Source: Stichopus chloronotus
Taxonomy: Eukaryota > Echinodermata > Holothuroidea > Aspidochirotida > Stichopodidae
Length of the DNA stretch: 64,000 bases
Reading direction: 5' to 3'
Assembly: GCA_021234535.1 (NCBI GenBank)
Contig: CM037833.1
Coordinates: 23,590,918-23,654,917, forward strand
The notes under the pieces were generated by a model. It was not told the origin of the DNA, searched no databases, and worked only from the letters and a program-made list of their open reading frames with translations. A program made the translations under genes and the position numbers. Positions 1-12,544 of the stretch are shown here, one piece after another (positions within the stretch are counted from its first letter, which is position 1; the number at the start of each line of letters is the position of its first letter).

Positions 1-3000
1 TTGATTTCTTTGTACATAGAAGTAGCATACATTTGATATGCGGGATTGACTGATTTTGTCTCTCGTTTTTATGAGCAATATCATGATATAGAGGAATACA
101 TAATCGCATTTTACAGCACGTCTGATTTACGTTAAGAAACCATTAATTTTGTAAGAAATTAACATGAAGGTAATACATTTTGCGACAGCTTTATTTCATC
201 AAAATTTATTAGACGTTTTGCTGCAGTTTCATAGTAAGATTCAGGATGCGTATCGTTTTTTCAACCTTTGATATCTCCCATGGTCACTGCTAGCAAAGGT
301 AAAACACTAAGTATAACAATTCATTATTGTTCTATACCATTACACCTCAGAATAAGAAGGGCGTTGTGAAGTAACGATCGTTTCCATAAGCCTATTGTAA
401 GAGGGGTTTCGTGAAAGGGAACAGCGGCATTCTTTGATCGTTTTTTTTTTCTCTTACGTCATAACCTTATGAAAGCTTACGTAGTCGACGCTATTCATAA
501 AGCGGGACAATAAATGAACATCCATGGGTCTTTGCTCAAATGGCATTCTGGAGAACCTCCGGTTCAAAGTAGCATATTTATGTAAATAGTCTGACAAGTA
601 TAAAGAAAGATTGCGTTTTATTGTTACCATACATGGACAAAAGACAAGTGTGACTAACTGATGTGGAAGTCAACCTTTATGTAAAATGTAATATATAGCT
701 ATACATACACTTAATGATATTTTGAGACTGCTCCATGCAATTGATAACATGTATTAAACTATTAATCAGTGAGTACATCGGCTATTGTAACGTAACTAGT
801 GAATGAAGTAAGAATGACGCATATTGATAACAACATGTGTGGAAAACATTAACAAGCCGTATTTCTTTAAGAGAGTTCTTGACTGAAAGGTTGAGTGTCA
901 TTTTCTTTTTAATATTTTGACGAGAGATTTAGTTCTTATTAATTATATAGGCTGTCCACATTCAGAAGAGTTGCTTACTTTGTAAAAATAGGTCATACTT
1001 ATTCTCATGGGAAGGGTAAATGTTTGTACGATGTAATGGAAGTTGTCAATGGAATACAACATACAATTTCAATTTATGAAGTGATGTTTGAAATATCACA
1101 CATACTCAAGGCATTAATTTTAATTACAACTTTAATACAAAATGCTTTTATTATTGTATTACAGAGGGCTTTTATTACTTGTCTTATGATCACATTATAT
1201 ACAATGTATATATTACGACGTTAAAACTGTTCTCCTGGATTTCAACAACCACTACGAGGAAATTGTCGAACTGTAAGATCAGTGGTGTTGTGGTTTTTTA
1301 AACAAATTCTGTAACTGCTTATATTGTCACGTCGTTATTAAAAATGGGTTGATAATCGCAGCATTTCACTCGAATTTATTGTCTTTCCAATTTTTTGCAT
1401 TTAGAACGATCTAGGAACTAGCTAATTGGGTAGATATGTTAAAATGCTTTATGGCTACATCACATTTCCCCAGTCTAATTCTCTTTTCACTTGAATTACA
1501 AAACAATGAATGTAAAAATTCAGTCACGATGCAGAGTCTTAAAACGCCTCATTTTTTACCTTTGAAATTGGCGACTATTACAACATAGAACGTTTGTTTT
1601 TGCTTTGTGTCAATAGAAGATGTGTAAGAATAAAAACTGTCGCTATTTGAAATTTCATTTTATATTCTCTCACAATAAAATAATTTACGAGAATCCTCTG
1701 ACACGCAAGTAATTACATATCTATCTTAATCATTTTGATAATATAGAATTATAAATGACGCTAATAACATTATCATTCCGATGTCTGATCATCTTGCAGT
1801 AGAAACAATGTGTGTCAGCTGATCTGAACACAAGCAGAGTATATGCATCTCCTCGTACTCTCCAATAGCTTGTATATGGTTGTGTTACAACGTGTGTTAA
1901 CCCCTGGTGATTAAAAACAAGCTACAGCTACAAAGGCACATAGTATTTTTCGTTTTTTTTTCCCTCTCATACCACCTTCCCCTCTTTTAATGACAGCAGA
2001 TGTACAAAAAAGACAGTCAGTCCACCTGCACTAAATTAATGACTTTCGACACATTCTGCAAATTTCTTTCTGGATGTCATCTTCTTTCATTGCGTAAAAT
2101 TTACCGCACAAAATAAGATGACGCATCTGGTACGGTTTCCTCAGCCTGATTGATCGTGTATTCTATGAACAAAGAAAAAAAAATCGTAAAAGTCGTATTT
2201 ATGGTTCATTTGTTTTCAATGTCACATACCATTGTTTAAATTACTTTCATCTTTAGGACAACTAAGGAAAAGTGTTATAAAAAAATCTTCAACAAGTACA
2301 GGTTTTGCTAAAACGTATACCAAAAATACACACACGTTTTGTACCTGAATGTGTGTAGATAAACTTAGCTTTGGCTGAGTACTGGTTGTAGCCAAATAAG
2401 TTATTCACCTACCAACAATCAACGTGGTGCAATGGTAACCGAATCTTAAGTCGTCTGGTGTGAATAATCTGACAAGTTAAGGTTACCGGGACAGCATTAC
2501 TAACCTGGCGACATACAGTATTAGTTAGTCATGTCATGTACGTACAAAGATATCGTAATGTAGAAAATTCACATAAAGTGAGACGAGAAAAAATGTAAGA
2601 ATTGTTGCAGTGTTGTGGGTAATCAAAGGGAAGCAAGCATCATCGTCCGCTGGAACCACCCCCCCCCCCAAAAAAAAAAACATATAGGTTTGAACAGAAT
2701 TCTGTGTAGCATGGAATTTGTAACAGGTAAAAGAAGACAAATGATGCTCGTGCTATGGAACAATCTGCCGACGTTAAGGGCATTTCACACAGGCGACTAA
2801 AATGGACTGCAACTTTGTCAGATTCAAAACATGCCAATTTATATGCAACTATTTCAAAATGAGATACAGGCGCACACACATTTAAAGAAGCTTTTCTTGT
2901 TATACAAGGTAGCATAGAACTGACGCGAGCATGTTAAATTTAATACAGTGCGTAAACTGGAAAGTATTATTGCGTCACAACAGCATTACGAGTCTAAGAG

Positions 3001-6000
3001 AATATCGTAAGGTAAATAGAATGTACGTATAATAAGTATGAAACAATACGTCGTGTGAGACTAGATATTTAACTATTACAACATACATCAAAGTTAACGT
3101 TGAGAGCATTGCGGTTTAGAGGGCCCCTTTAAACAATCAGTATATTTTCAGATTTTAATCGGTCAAAGTCATTGCCTTTGCACAGAAGGGCTCCTGTGAC
3201 CAAGAAGTCGCTGATGTCACATGATGGGGGGGGGGGGGTTGGTTGGGATGAAGTGGGTGGCAATACGAAAGCCAGAGAGTTGGAGACGAATAGACCCCTA
3301 GGTTTTCAGTTACTCGATCAGCCAATGAACGTTTTGTTTCACCGATATATAATAATTTGCATCATTTACATGCAATTACATATACGACATTGGTGGATAC
3401 ACACGTTAAGTGATCCTTGACTCTTAATGACTTTCTTTGGCCTGCATTTCTAACAAGTTGCCAAGAACGACAAATTTACATGTGATACATCGACCACTCT
3501 CACACGGAAATGTGCCAGGGTTGTTAGTCAGAATAGCATATATAGTGTGCTTTAACCCTGGGATGACATATTTACGTTAACAACGCTCCCATGTTAATTG
3601 TACAGTATTAACTACGTTACCTGAAATCATGTTTACGACAACTGTAATACGGTATGTAGATGCACCCGGGCACCCAATTTATTGTAGAACAATACAGTGA
3701 CACTCTTCTGTACAAAGAAAACCACTTCCTGTTTTATTCCCTCCCCTCCCCTCCCACTCCCTTCATGAGGAAGTGGTAATAGTATCATCTGCGTATCATC
3801 ACTTTCAAGAAGGATTTTCAAAGTAGATCTTATATTTACCAGAGTTGTAGAAGCGACATAACCTTGTGATAGCAACAACAACCCTTTTGAAGGAACTACG
3901 AGGGACAAAACCAAATATATCTTATTAAGAGGTCATCAGTCAATATTCTTTAAGTTTATCATCTATATTATTTTTAGATTGTTGCATATGTGTTATTTAG
4001 AGTTATATCGGTAAGTCTAGAGGTATTTGCCTAATTTATCAAATGTGTACACTAGTTGTTATAATCTCTATCACTCCCATAAATCTGTCACACACCAGCT
4101 GTCTACTTAATTTCGCTCACGGTAATATGTTACTGAGAATAGATTTGCGCATTTCATAAAAACTAGAACTAGTCTAAGATAATCTAAAATCATAACGATA
4201 ACCTGCTTTACGCAAAAACAGTCTTTAGACAAGTCTCTCCAAGCATTATTTCAAATTTCTTTTCGTACGCAGTCTGAGCTATTCAATGATGCTATTCAAT
4301 AGTTGTCCAGTTCATACAAAGGGAATTAGTTAAAAAAGACGCGTCACAGTTGAATGAATTTGAAAGCAAAGCAAGGCGGGTTAGTTGTAAAGATTAAAAC
4401 ATACCTTGTTTATGATACAACTTAAGTAGGTGGAATACAGCACAAACCTGTTATTACACACTTACATATAGTGCATTCCAAACCGTCATTTGTGATGACG
4501 CCATTTTACTTAAATACAAATCACGTTATCATTCTTTCCTGGATATGTGAAAATTAAAAAAAAAAAACAGAGAAAGTCTCAGCACTGTAAAATTGATGTG
4601 TTTGAAAATTGATGTTGTGCTTCATCGCTAATAACTTGGGTTAAGTTTTATTTTACCCTGGAGGAAGTAAGTGGAAGAGAGGTTAGAAGTAAGTTAACAT
4701 TCTAATTAAATAATGGTAACTAATAATTACTGGATTTGATAATAAATTTAATTGTATCAAAATTAAGTGCAAAAAATAAATTATGGCCAAGGGGAAGTGG
4801 GGAGAGAGTGGTCAGCGGTTGCAATGGCAATAGGTGAATAATGTATTTAATAAACAATGGTATCCGTCCACATTTTACTAAGCACACTTTTGTGTCTCAG
4901 AGGTGATAGCCTTACTGAAATGTCTATGCTGTACGTCATAAAGGTTTATATGTTTTAGCAAAATATATGTGGTGATACTAAGATGGATGATAAATGAATG
5001 TTGGCAACAAGTTTTGTAGTGTGTTAACCTGAATACGCCATGAGGAAAACGTAAAGGTAAGAGAGGCATCAAAAGATAACGAAAGACAGGAGTTTCATAC
5101 CGCATTGTGTGACTTCAAATGTAAAATTGACCTGACGGTACGTATTTACATGTCTAAGTTCACATCTTTTCTCCACTAATGTTTTTTTTTTTTTAAGTAT
5201 TCTATGAACAGACGCCCGAATAGATTTGCACACTTACATCATGACAGTGAAACACTATGTACTGTGTAGAATCCAAGAAGGTGTGGCATATTTTAAAACC
5301 AATATACTATATACCACAGGCAGTTTCCCAACGCTTGTAACAGTTGAACGAACATGTTCCATACGTGGCATTTCAGTACACATTGATGCATATCTGCTTG
5401 ATATTGATGCTCTTCGTTTAGAAAAACGTGGGTTGAATACTTTATTCTGAGCTGACTTTAGTTTTTGCTTGGTAGACGCCATTTAATGCCGGAAATAAAT
5501 TGCAGTTTTCTTAGTTTTCTATGGATAGCATAATTACCTAGTGTTCTATGGTTAAGTTTGCTTTGAACCATTGTTTGTTTATTTCAGTCAGTTGGCGATC
5601 TGGGAGTTAATAATATACACTCAGCCCCTTCTGCTTTCTTTTTAGTGCTTAGAAAGGAGGGACGATGGATAATGGATAATAATGTTAGTAGTAACATAGT
5701 AATGTCAATATGTTCTGATAATTCAATTTAATAAGCAAAGGCTGGTGCCAGAGTGTTGTTATATGTTTAACAGTATATACGGATGGCGCTTAAACAGACG
5801 TTACGATCATTGCACGTGTTATATTATTGGGTGAAATAGATTAAAATATTACTCCCAACTCTATTAATTAGAAAACACCAGGAGATAAACCAGATTTCAC
5901 ACATAGGCTACGGATTGTGTAGGCAAAACCTACAAAAACGTAATGCAATTTAGGGTGCTGTAAGTGTTGTTTTTAGTGCCCACATTACTAATTTCTGGTA

Positions 6001-6783
6001 ATTTATGAAAAATTAAAATGATGGTGTTTGAAATGGCTATTACCCCCAATGCCGAAATATCATGCTATCTATGCCTAAGTGGAAGAAACGTTGTTATATG
6101 CACCTACAATCTACATCAAGCAATAAAGATCTTCGAGCAATGTACTTGTATTCTTTAAACAAATGTCCCATAAAAAGAAATCGCAATAGACTTAACTATG
6201 GTACATTTGCTTTCAATGTCGCGTACAATTATTACGTACATCTGCGGGAAACCTCGAGAAAAGTGCTATACACTTAGCCAGAAATCACCTGTTTTCATGC
6301 ATTCATCGAAGATGTAGGAGCTACATATTTGGACAGGAGAGTCTTTCCAAGCGGTGATGATTAGCATTAATTGAAACACAGTTGTAAAAGCTACCGTAAA
6401 TCCAATGCTAACATACGTACACAATCTAAGACCAACACAAGCGCTGATCGACGCCGTTGGTGCACGAACGGAATCGACTGACAATCTAGACAAATACCAA
6501 GAAAGCAGCTGTATACACGAGCATTAAGCAATTATAAGTATTTCCCTGCTGGAATCAGACAGTAACTATCATAAAAGAGTAATAGTTCTATTACTTCAAA
6601 AACAACATTAAAAGAAGAAATTTAATGCAATGCCAGTTAGCAAAATAAGGTAACGTTACCTTGATGACAATTGAACAGCTGTTTCTGCGTCGCTTCCAAT
6701 CAATTAAATGGTCGTTCAGTTCTCGAAATGAACACCAAAACAGCATTTAATCTCACATTGTTTGCAAATAGCTTGAATCAAGT
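1..6783. other. Gene-free AT-rich stretch
   Basis: I see no supportable gene on either strand. Open frames are short (93 codons at most), start mostly at non-ATG codons and show no domain pattern or splice context. The only distinct structures are homopolymer tracts: a C run joined to an A run at about 2659-2680, and a 13-base G run at about 3226-3238. The rest looks like ordinary non-coding DNA. Confidence 0.6.
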
Positions 6784-7012
6784 CAGTGTGTGAAAAGACT
6801 CGAGTCAAGTGAGTCCACCAGGACTCGAGTCGAGTCCCATCCACGTGCACATACCGACTGGAGTCGGTTCGATTCGAGTCTTTTGTACTTTCTTAATCTT
6901 TTGACTCGAATCGAGTCTTTCACCCAAATTACTCGTGTCAAGTCGAGTCGTCAAATATTGTGACTACAGTCCCATTCGAGTTGAGTCAGTCACTCGAGTC
7001 ATTTCAACACTG
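6784..7012. mobile_element. Small hAT-like non-autonomous element, GACTCGAGTC-rich
   Basis: The left end starts CAGTGTGTGAAA and the right end finishes TTTCAACACTG, an imperfect terminal inverted repeat of the CAGTGTTG type common in hAT transposons. The interior is packed with variants of the palindrome GACTCGAGTC. There is no coding capacity. The flanking 8-mers do not match, so a target duplication is not visible. The inference is a decayed MITE of about 230 bp. Confidence 0.5.
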
Positions 7013-8028
7013 GTCAGTACCATTTAAATGAAACACTATCAATGCGTTGAGATAAATTGTGGAACACTTGAGCATACCCAGGAGTCAACATGGTATTACA
7101 TGGAACAAAGTGTTACAAATTACATAAATGCCGCGAACTAGAGAAGATGCAAAATACTCGATTACATATCAGTGTTACGCAGGAAAGAGCTAAATAATAT
7201 TGTGTCTACAACTACACACATTTGTTAAGTGTGTTATTAATCATTCATTGGCATACAAAAAACTTACAACGATCAATCAAATATCAGTGACACAAGTCAG
7301 GATAGAAGTGAATAATGCTATATTTACAACAAGAAGATAACTAAGCGGAGGCTAAAGTGGTTTTTAGGTTTGCTGTATAATAGAAATACCAACGGCATGC
7401 CCAGCACAGACGGGAAGAGGGGTGGTTGCGTGCCGACATGACTATTAGGGCTCCTATACAGAAAAGATTCCTCTCCAACGTCGTGATCACTTGGATGAAA
7501 TATAAGGCCGTACAGTTGATCGCCAAATGGCGTGAGTTAACCAGTTGTCACAACCCTCTGTACAGAGGGACCATAAAGGACTAGACCTATCTAAGGGGAG
7601 CGTCACCATCAGTTGGAGCTGCGGTGCTTTCGAGAAAATATCCGCTTTTCAAACTCCCCAGTTGGCCTGGTCGGCACGTCCAGGGTGTTATAAGCTGCAT
7701 AGGCTCAGTCTTAAAACACAGATCACCTAGTTACATTTTTTTAATTATTGATACATTTTTTTTAACTAATGCCAACCAAAGTAAATTTATTGAAATGCTA
7801 ATCATATATGTACATATTTTTAGCTTCGAACAAAGCATTTCAGTAATTTAGTGGAGTTTCTTTGTTTCAGAAACAGTTGCGATGCATGTCGGAATTGAAC
7901 AGTTCTGTAATATGCCAGTACTGCACCTTTGTTTTGAGTCTCAAATGATGCCAAATATAGTACCGGTACCTTACATGTATTTATATATTGTAAATGTACC
8001 AAACGTTTACACGGTTACGATATAAAGA
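7013..8028. other. Intergenic stretch, nothing recognised
   Basis: No gene, RNA or clear repeat is visible. Two overlapping open frames near 7545-7851 show no domain pattern and no splice context. Confidence 0.5.
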
Positions 8029-8111
8029 ATACGCAGAATATACAGAACATACAGAACATACAGAATATACAGAATATACAGAATATATATATATATGTGT
8101 GTGTGTGTGTG
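8029..8111. repeat. Microsatellite (ATACAGAAT)n followed by (TA)n(TG)n
   Basis: Tandem 8-10 bp units of the type ATACAGAAYAT run straight into a TATA tract and then a TG tract. The repeat lies about 95 bp upstream of the start codon of the DED gene. Confidence 0.85.
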
Positions 8112-8204
8112 AAAATTTGAAATTCCTTCGTTTGAATGATTTTCTTTTTATTTCGAGGGAAAAGAGAGATAATTTCTTTTATAACTACATTCTACAGGAT
8201 AGAA

Positions 8205-8254
8205 ATGGCGACGGACATACCACTCGACAGCCCCGGAAAAAAAAAAATGGTGAG
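8205..8254 (+). CDS. DED gene exon 1 (start codon)
   Basis: Starts ATG GCG ACG and encodes about 16 residues including a K-K-K run read from an A11 tract. The donor GAG|GTAATG at 8254 leaves two bases, which fit the 8629 microexon. A nearer donor (ATG|GTGAGG at 8249) would not keep phase with any exon seen. Confidence 0.5.
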
Positions 8255-11200
8255 GTAATGTTATAGAGTCTTATCATGTTATAGAGTCTTACTTAATCTT
8301 GTTGTTAGATGTATTAGAAAATTTGACCTATATGAATGCACTACAAGCAATTATTGACATCTAAATACGACAATTGGTCTGTTTTGAAGCTCATATTGAA
8401 ATGCTTGGGGTCTTTAGTAGCTGATATAGCTGACTTACACGACTTGACAGGAAAGCAACTCAACAAGATTGATGTTATCTGTTAGCTACCAAAATAAAAT
8501 AATTGAAGTGAAAAGCTGCTACCAACTTATAACAATTCCACTCAGTCTTCTTTCTCACCTTCAGATATTTCCTGTCAGGAATGAGAGATTTCAGATCATT
8601 ATTATCATTAGTTTTTTTTTTCTTTAAGTGATGGAGGTAAAAACTATAGACGTCTTTATTTAGCAGCAGAAATCAAGTGCAAAGTGCCAATGAAAGAACA
8701 TAATGGATCGATATGATATGTGATATACAAATACACTTTCTTGGGTTAAATACTACTAGGTAAATTATATTTTAACATAACTTGGCAAACATAAACTATG
8801 AACTGTTAATACATAAACATACGTACTGTATGTGAGAAAACATGTAATGTTCACTTTCGTTGTCAGATTTCGGAAAATTTAAAATTCGTTTGGCCAAATC
8901 GCTAGGGCTTCGTGACGTCATGACACTGTCGACATACTTCAACCTAGCAAAAGCAGATGATGATAAAATTAACCTCTCTGATAATCGTGGGCTTGATTTA
9001 GTCTGGGCTTTAGAGTCTAAAGCTGTGATAAGTGATGCCGATATATCTCAACTAGTAGAAGGACTACGCGAATGTGATCTTGGTGGCGTTGTAGATAAGA
9101 TTCAATCAGAGAACCCAGGTATTTTGTCATCGCAGCGAATATGAGAAGGTAAGAACTATATGCAACATTTAACGAGCTTGCAAGTCTATTTCAAAATGTT
9201 CGTAATACAAATGACGTCAATACGTATTGCTATAAAATATCTAAAATAAATCAAGTTTAAAGTAAAAGGTTGGAGCACCTTCCCTTCAAGATAGTCATAG
9301 CTAACCGTTTTGGATTTACGGTGCTATTTTGTTATTATCCTTGTATAATTTGTTGTATAGTATTCTTCTGGTAGACTAATTAAGTGTTAAAGTAGTGGTT
9401 TAACACAATCATATATTTTCATAACTGTATTGGTCTCGGTGTGAAACCCGAACAAGTTTGAATTCAGCTGCCACATCTTCTCTTTCATCTTCACAATTTT
9501 CTTTAATTCATTGCTAAATTGGAGGACCTTTTCACGACAGACTGAACTTTTATGAAATAACAAATTATTTTACAATCTACCCTATCATTTTCATCTGAGC
9601 TTATAAGTTGGAATACGTTACGCACATTTCAGTCAATATTCTTTTGTCTTTAAGTAAGCTTTAGAAAAGATTAGGCCACATGCATCGACACTTGCAACTT
9701 GAAGCACAGTTTCTATAGGAACATCATACACCACGCCGTATTTCTCCTATTCGACTCCCACCAGCTCCGACTGAGCGCCCTTTTGAAATATTTTTTCCTG
9801 CAACAATTATATATAACTGTGTAACATAATCAAGACACCATTCCAAGGTTATAGCTTTCCTCAAATATATATTTTGTATAAGGTGGGGGTGGTCTCCATC
9901 TGCAAACCCTTTTTTCTTTGTATTGCGTCATACTTCAAAGCCACAATTATGTCTTTTGTAATTCGTAAAGTAGATATACTCACCAAAATAACTAATTAAA
10001 TTTTACAGGCCCCTTTACTAACGACCTTTGGACTTATACAGTGCACCTGTCGAACCGACTGATTTGCCTATACTTCTCATCAACCACCACATGATACAAG
10101 CACTCCATTATTAACAGTAATGACTTACTATGTTCTAAATGTGTAACGTTATAAGATGATTACTAAAGTTTTGTTAAACATGTAGGTCAGACGTGTCCAA
10201 ATGTTTCTCTTCGACTAGAAGCAGAACCGACTTTGGATGAGATTACGTTTATTCGACGAGAGGACAGCCTTGCACAACAGAAATCTACTATCCAGACGCT
10301 AAATAATGGTTCAAAAAACCAGGTAAAGATGATTGCATGAAATCAGTTGATCTGACACTGTTTTGTGAATTAAAACTGTTTAGAAAAACTATTATGAAAA
10401 AAATGCACAAAAGATAGTATTTATGTAAACATGATCTATATCACATTCTGTCCAGCCGGTATGGTAAATTTGTCCTTAGGGAATGTTGACGAAATGACCA
10501 CTATTGTTCTAGCTCTTCTGTAATGATTTTTTGTATGATTCTTTTTGATGACAAGCATTCATATAGGTAGGAAATCTTTGGAGTTCAGCTCCAATATTGG
10601 GGATATGATCGATTATAACATTTCCCATGCCTTGCATAACTTGAGTGACAATAGTTTTGTGGCGGAGTATAGTCAAATGGACCCACCGCCCTCTAGTTGA
10701 ATCCGACCTTGTAGGCAAGACTAAAGTATATGTTTGATTCGTTTCTAGTGCTACTGAATACATTTCTGCAAATGATGTATATTGCATAATGAAATTAGGC
10801 TCGAATTGAAGCTGCATTAAACTCTAATTTAAGTCAAAGTTTTCTTTGCAAAGATGGGTGGCCGCGAAATTTTTAACAACCACGCACTGTAGCAACTCCC
10901 ATTTTGAAATGATACAAAAAATAATCGTTACGTAGATTTCTGATTGTGACCAAGGTGCTTAGTCGGCCACGAATGCATAGTATGGCTGTACAAAACACAA
11001 CCTTTTTCTCGCACGAGACAGCAAGGATTTCCATTTTTGTTTTTACTATTTTGTGCATTTAGGCTTAAAAATTATTCTATGTGGGTTTGACTTAGTTTGT
11101 CACATTTGTTGTTAAAAATGTTTACATTTATGGTTTAGTCAGTTTCATTTAAAATTTATGGAGTTTGTGATGGGTATAACATTTACAGTAAAACCATTAC

Positions 11201-12544
11201 TGTAAATTCTTCCGTGGTGAGTGTCGGTTGTTTTTGCTTGTACCAGTTGTATAAACATGAAATGCTGCTGTGGCAAACTCTTTTCTTTCCTTAGTTTGCA
11301 GTAGGCTAGCAATGCCATAGCGACATGTGAAAACACACATCCCCAATGTTTTGGTTACTTCTCCGTAATTTTTCTAGAAGTCAGTAACGCGTTTAACATT
11401 AAACAATCATATCAATCAATCATAATGAAATCGTCTTATAGAATGGGTTACGTATTCCTCTTCTGACGTGTATCAAGGAATTGAACATCATAAAGGAGAA
11501 AGGTCGAGAGTTTAATGAGCAAGAGATGATAGATTTGATAACCTGTTGTCAAAGACGTCGGAAAGTGAAGAAAGTGCTGTAAGTATTTGTGAGTTTCATT
11601 AATGAAAAATGACGAATGGTTTGCCGTTTGTTACCATTCGTTACCATTCGTATATAAGGCGGCAGACAACACTTAGTATTTAGTAGCATCCATTTATGGT
11701 ATTTCACTGATAAATTTGTAAATAAATAAAAAAATAAATTTATACATAGATTTATGTTACAAAATGGATAGAGGAACAAGAACTGACTTGTCTTATTTTG
11801 ATCAAATCGATGTATATTGGATATGACTCTTGATTGTACATGTTAGTCCTTGACTCATATTAATCGAATTAATTTTCTTTGATTATTGTTCTGAAAGTTT
11901 TACTGACTCGGTACTACCTCTATCTGTCAATTCCGATTCATCAATTATGACGATGCGAGACCTCGAAGGTAACTTTTTCTCACGCTTTGATTCAATAATT
12001 TATGTTTAATGTAATCTTAGCCTGATCTCAGCAAAAGCTAATTTGTGAACTATTACAATGCAATTAGCATGAGGAAATGATAATAGAGCACTAATAAAAG
12101 TAGATCCATACCTATTCTAAGTAATTATTCCTTTAGTAAACTCCATAAATCAACTCGCTATATTTGTTTTTACATTTTATTTCCTCAGTTACACGGCAAT
12201 TGATGAACTACGAATATCATTTACATTTTGCCAGTGGCACATGGAATCTGACGTCTCATGGATCTTACAGTGAGCTAATATCATTCTTGTTAACTAATTA
12301 CTTAAATGCTCTATTAATTTCCGGATTCGATTGAACTCATAGCCGAAGCGTTAGTTACTGAAACCTTCTTATTTGGAAAAAAAATATATAAATATAAAAA
12401 ACCGTATCTCTATAAAAAATATCAAATATATATAAAATATCGTCAATATCTCATAGATTGTTAATTCATTGTAATGCCACAGAAATAATCGTTTCTTTGC
12501 TTTTAGTCTGGCAGCCTTTATCGGGTGGGTTGTATCAGTGGTAA
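8205..12544 (+). CDS. DED (death effector domain) adaptor-like protein, eight-exon model
   Basis: Spliced model: 8205-8254, 8629-8636, 8867-9118, 10186-10322, 11478-11578, 11898-11968, 12189-12269, 12507-12544. It encodes 245 residues. Residues about 23-98 match a death effector domain: leucine/isoleucine-spaced helices, then a G-L-D-L-V-W-A-L-E stretch, an I-S-D-A-D-I turn and R-E-C-D-L near the end, resembling the RxDL region of FADD and caspase-8 DEDs. Known members act by homotypic DED contacts in the cytosol, in apoptosis or immune signalling. The rest is hydrophilic and basic (Q-R-R-R-K-V-K-K near the exon 5 end) and unrecognised, with no caspase or NACHT domain. ATG 8205 sits in a good context (GAAATGG), and AG at 8196-8197 could be a 5' UTR acceptor. 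Every junction keeps phase. The DED exon is the firmest part. The microexon and the last two exons are least certain. Confidence 0.65.
8629..8636 (+). CDS. DED gene candidate 8-nt microexon
   Basis: Eight bases lie between a strong polypyrimidine tract ending TTTAAG and a donor GAG|GTAAAA. They convert the phase left by exon 1 into the phase the DED exon at 8867 needs, giving M-V-S-D-G-D-F across the joins. Without it no start exon fits. Confidence 0.4.
8867..9118 (+). CDS. DED gene exon 3, the death effector domain
   Basis: The acceptor is TTGTCAG|AT and the donor CCCAG|GTATTT. The exon holds essentially the whole DED. The frame stays open to a TGA at 9142. A second, stronger donor (AGAAG|GTAAGA at about 9149) has the same phase but lies beyond that stop, so its use would truncate the protein shortly after the DED. 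Confidence 0.85.
10186..10322 (+). CDS. DED gene exon 4
   Basis: The acceptor is ACATGTAG|GTCAG and the donor ACCAG|GTAAAG. Only one frame is open and it is the frame required by exon 3. It encodes a polar linker starting Q-T-C-P-N-V-S and ending N-G-S-K-N-Q, with no domain that I recognise. Confidence 0.65.
11478..11578 (+). CDS. DED gene exon 5
   Basis: The acceptor is TATCAAG|GAA after a pyrimidine-rich tract and the donor GTGCT|GTAAGT is near-consensus. It encodes an amphipathic, basic segment (E-L-N-I-I-K-E-K...C-C-Q-R-R-R-K-V-K-K). It may be part of a further helical bundle, but I cannot assign it. Confidence 0.65.
11898..11968 (+). CDS. DED gene exon 6
   Basis: The acceptor is CTGAAAG|TTTT and the donor CGAAG|GTAACT. 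The frame continues from exon 5 and encodes a short Ser/Asp-rich piece ending M-R-D-L-E. Confidence 0.5.
12189..12269 (+). CDS. DED gene exon 7
   Basis: The acceptor TTTCCTCAG|TTAC is strong and the donor TTACA|GTGAGC acceptable. The frame is continuous with exon 6 and encodes V-T-R-Q-L-M-N-Y-E-Y...S-H-G-S-Y. No known domain. Confidence 0.5.
12507..12544 (+). CDS. DED gene candidate last exon
   Basis: The acceptor is TTGCTTTTAG|TCTGG. The frame gives I-W-Q-P-L-S-G-G-L-Y-Q-W and then TAA at 12542. A possible donor (CAGTG|GTAATC at 12540) just before the stop means the gene could instead continue. I found no further exon downstream. Confidence 0.4.

Noticed and set aside
2425..2500. tRNA-like A-box sequence (TGGTGCAATGG)
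   Set aside because: The matching B box is poor and no cloverleaf can be formed.
10509..10817. Minus-strand open frame of 102 codons inside a DED gene intron
   Set aside because: No domain pattern, no splice partners, and it lies wholly in an intron of a gene on the other strand.
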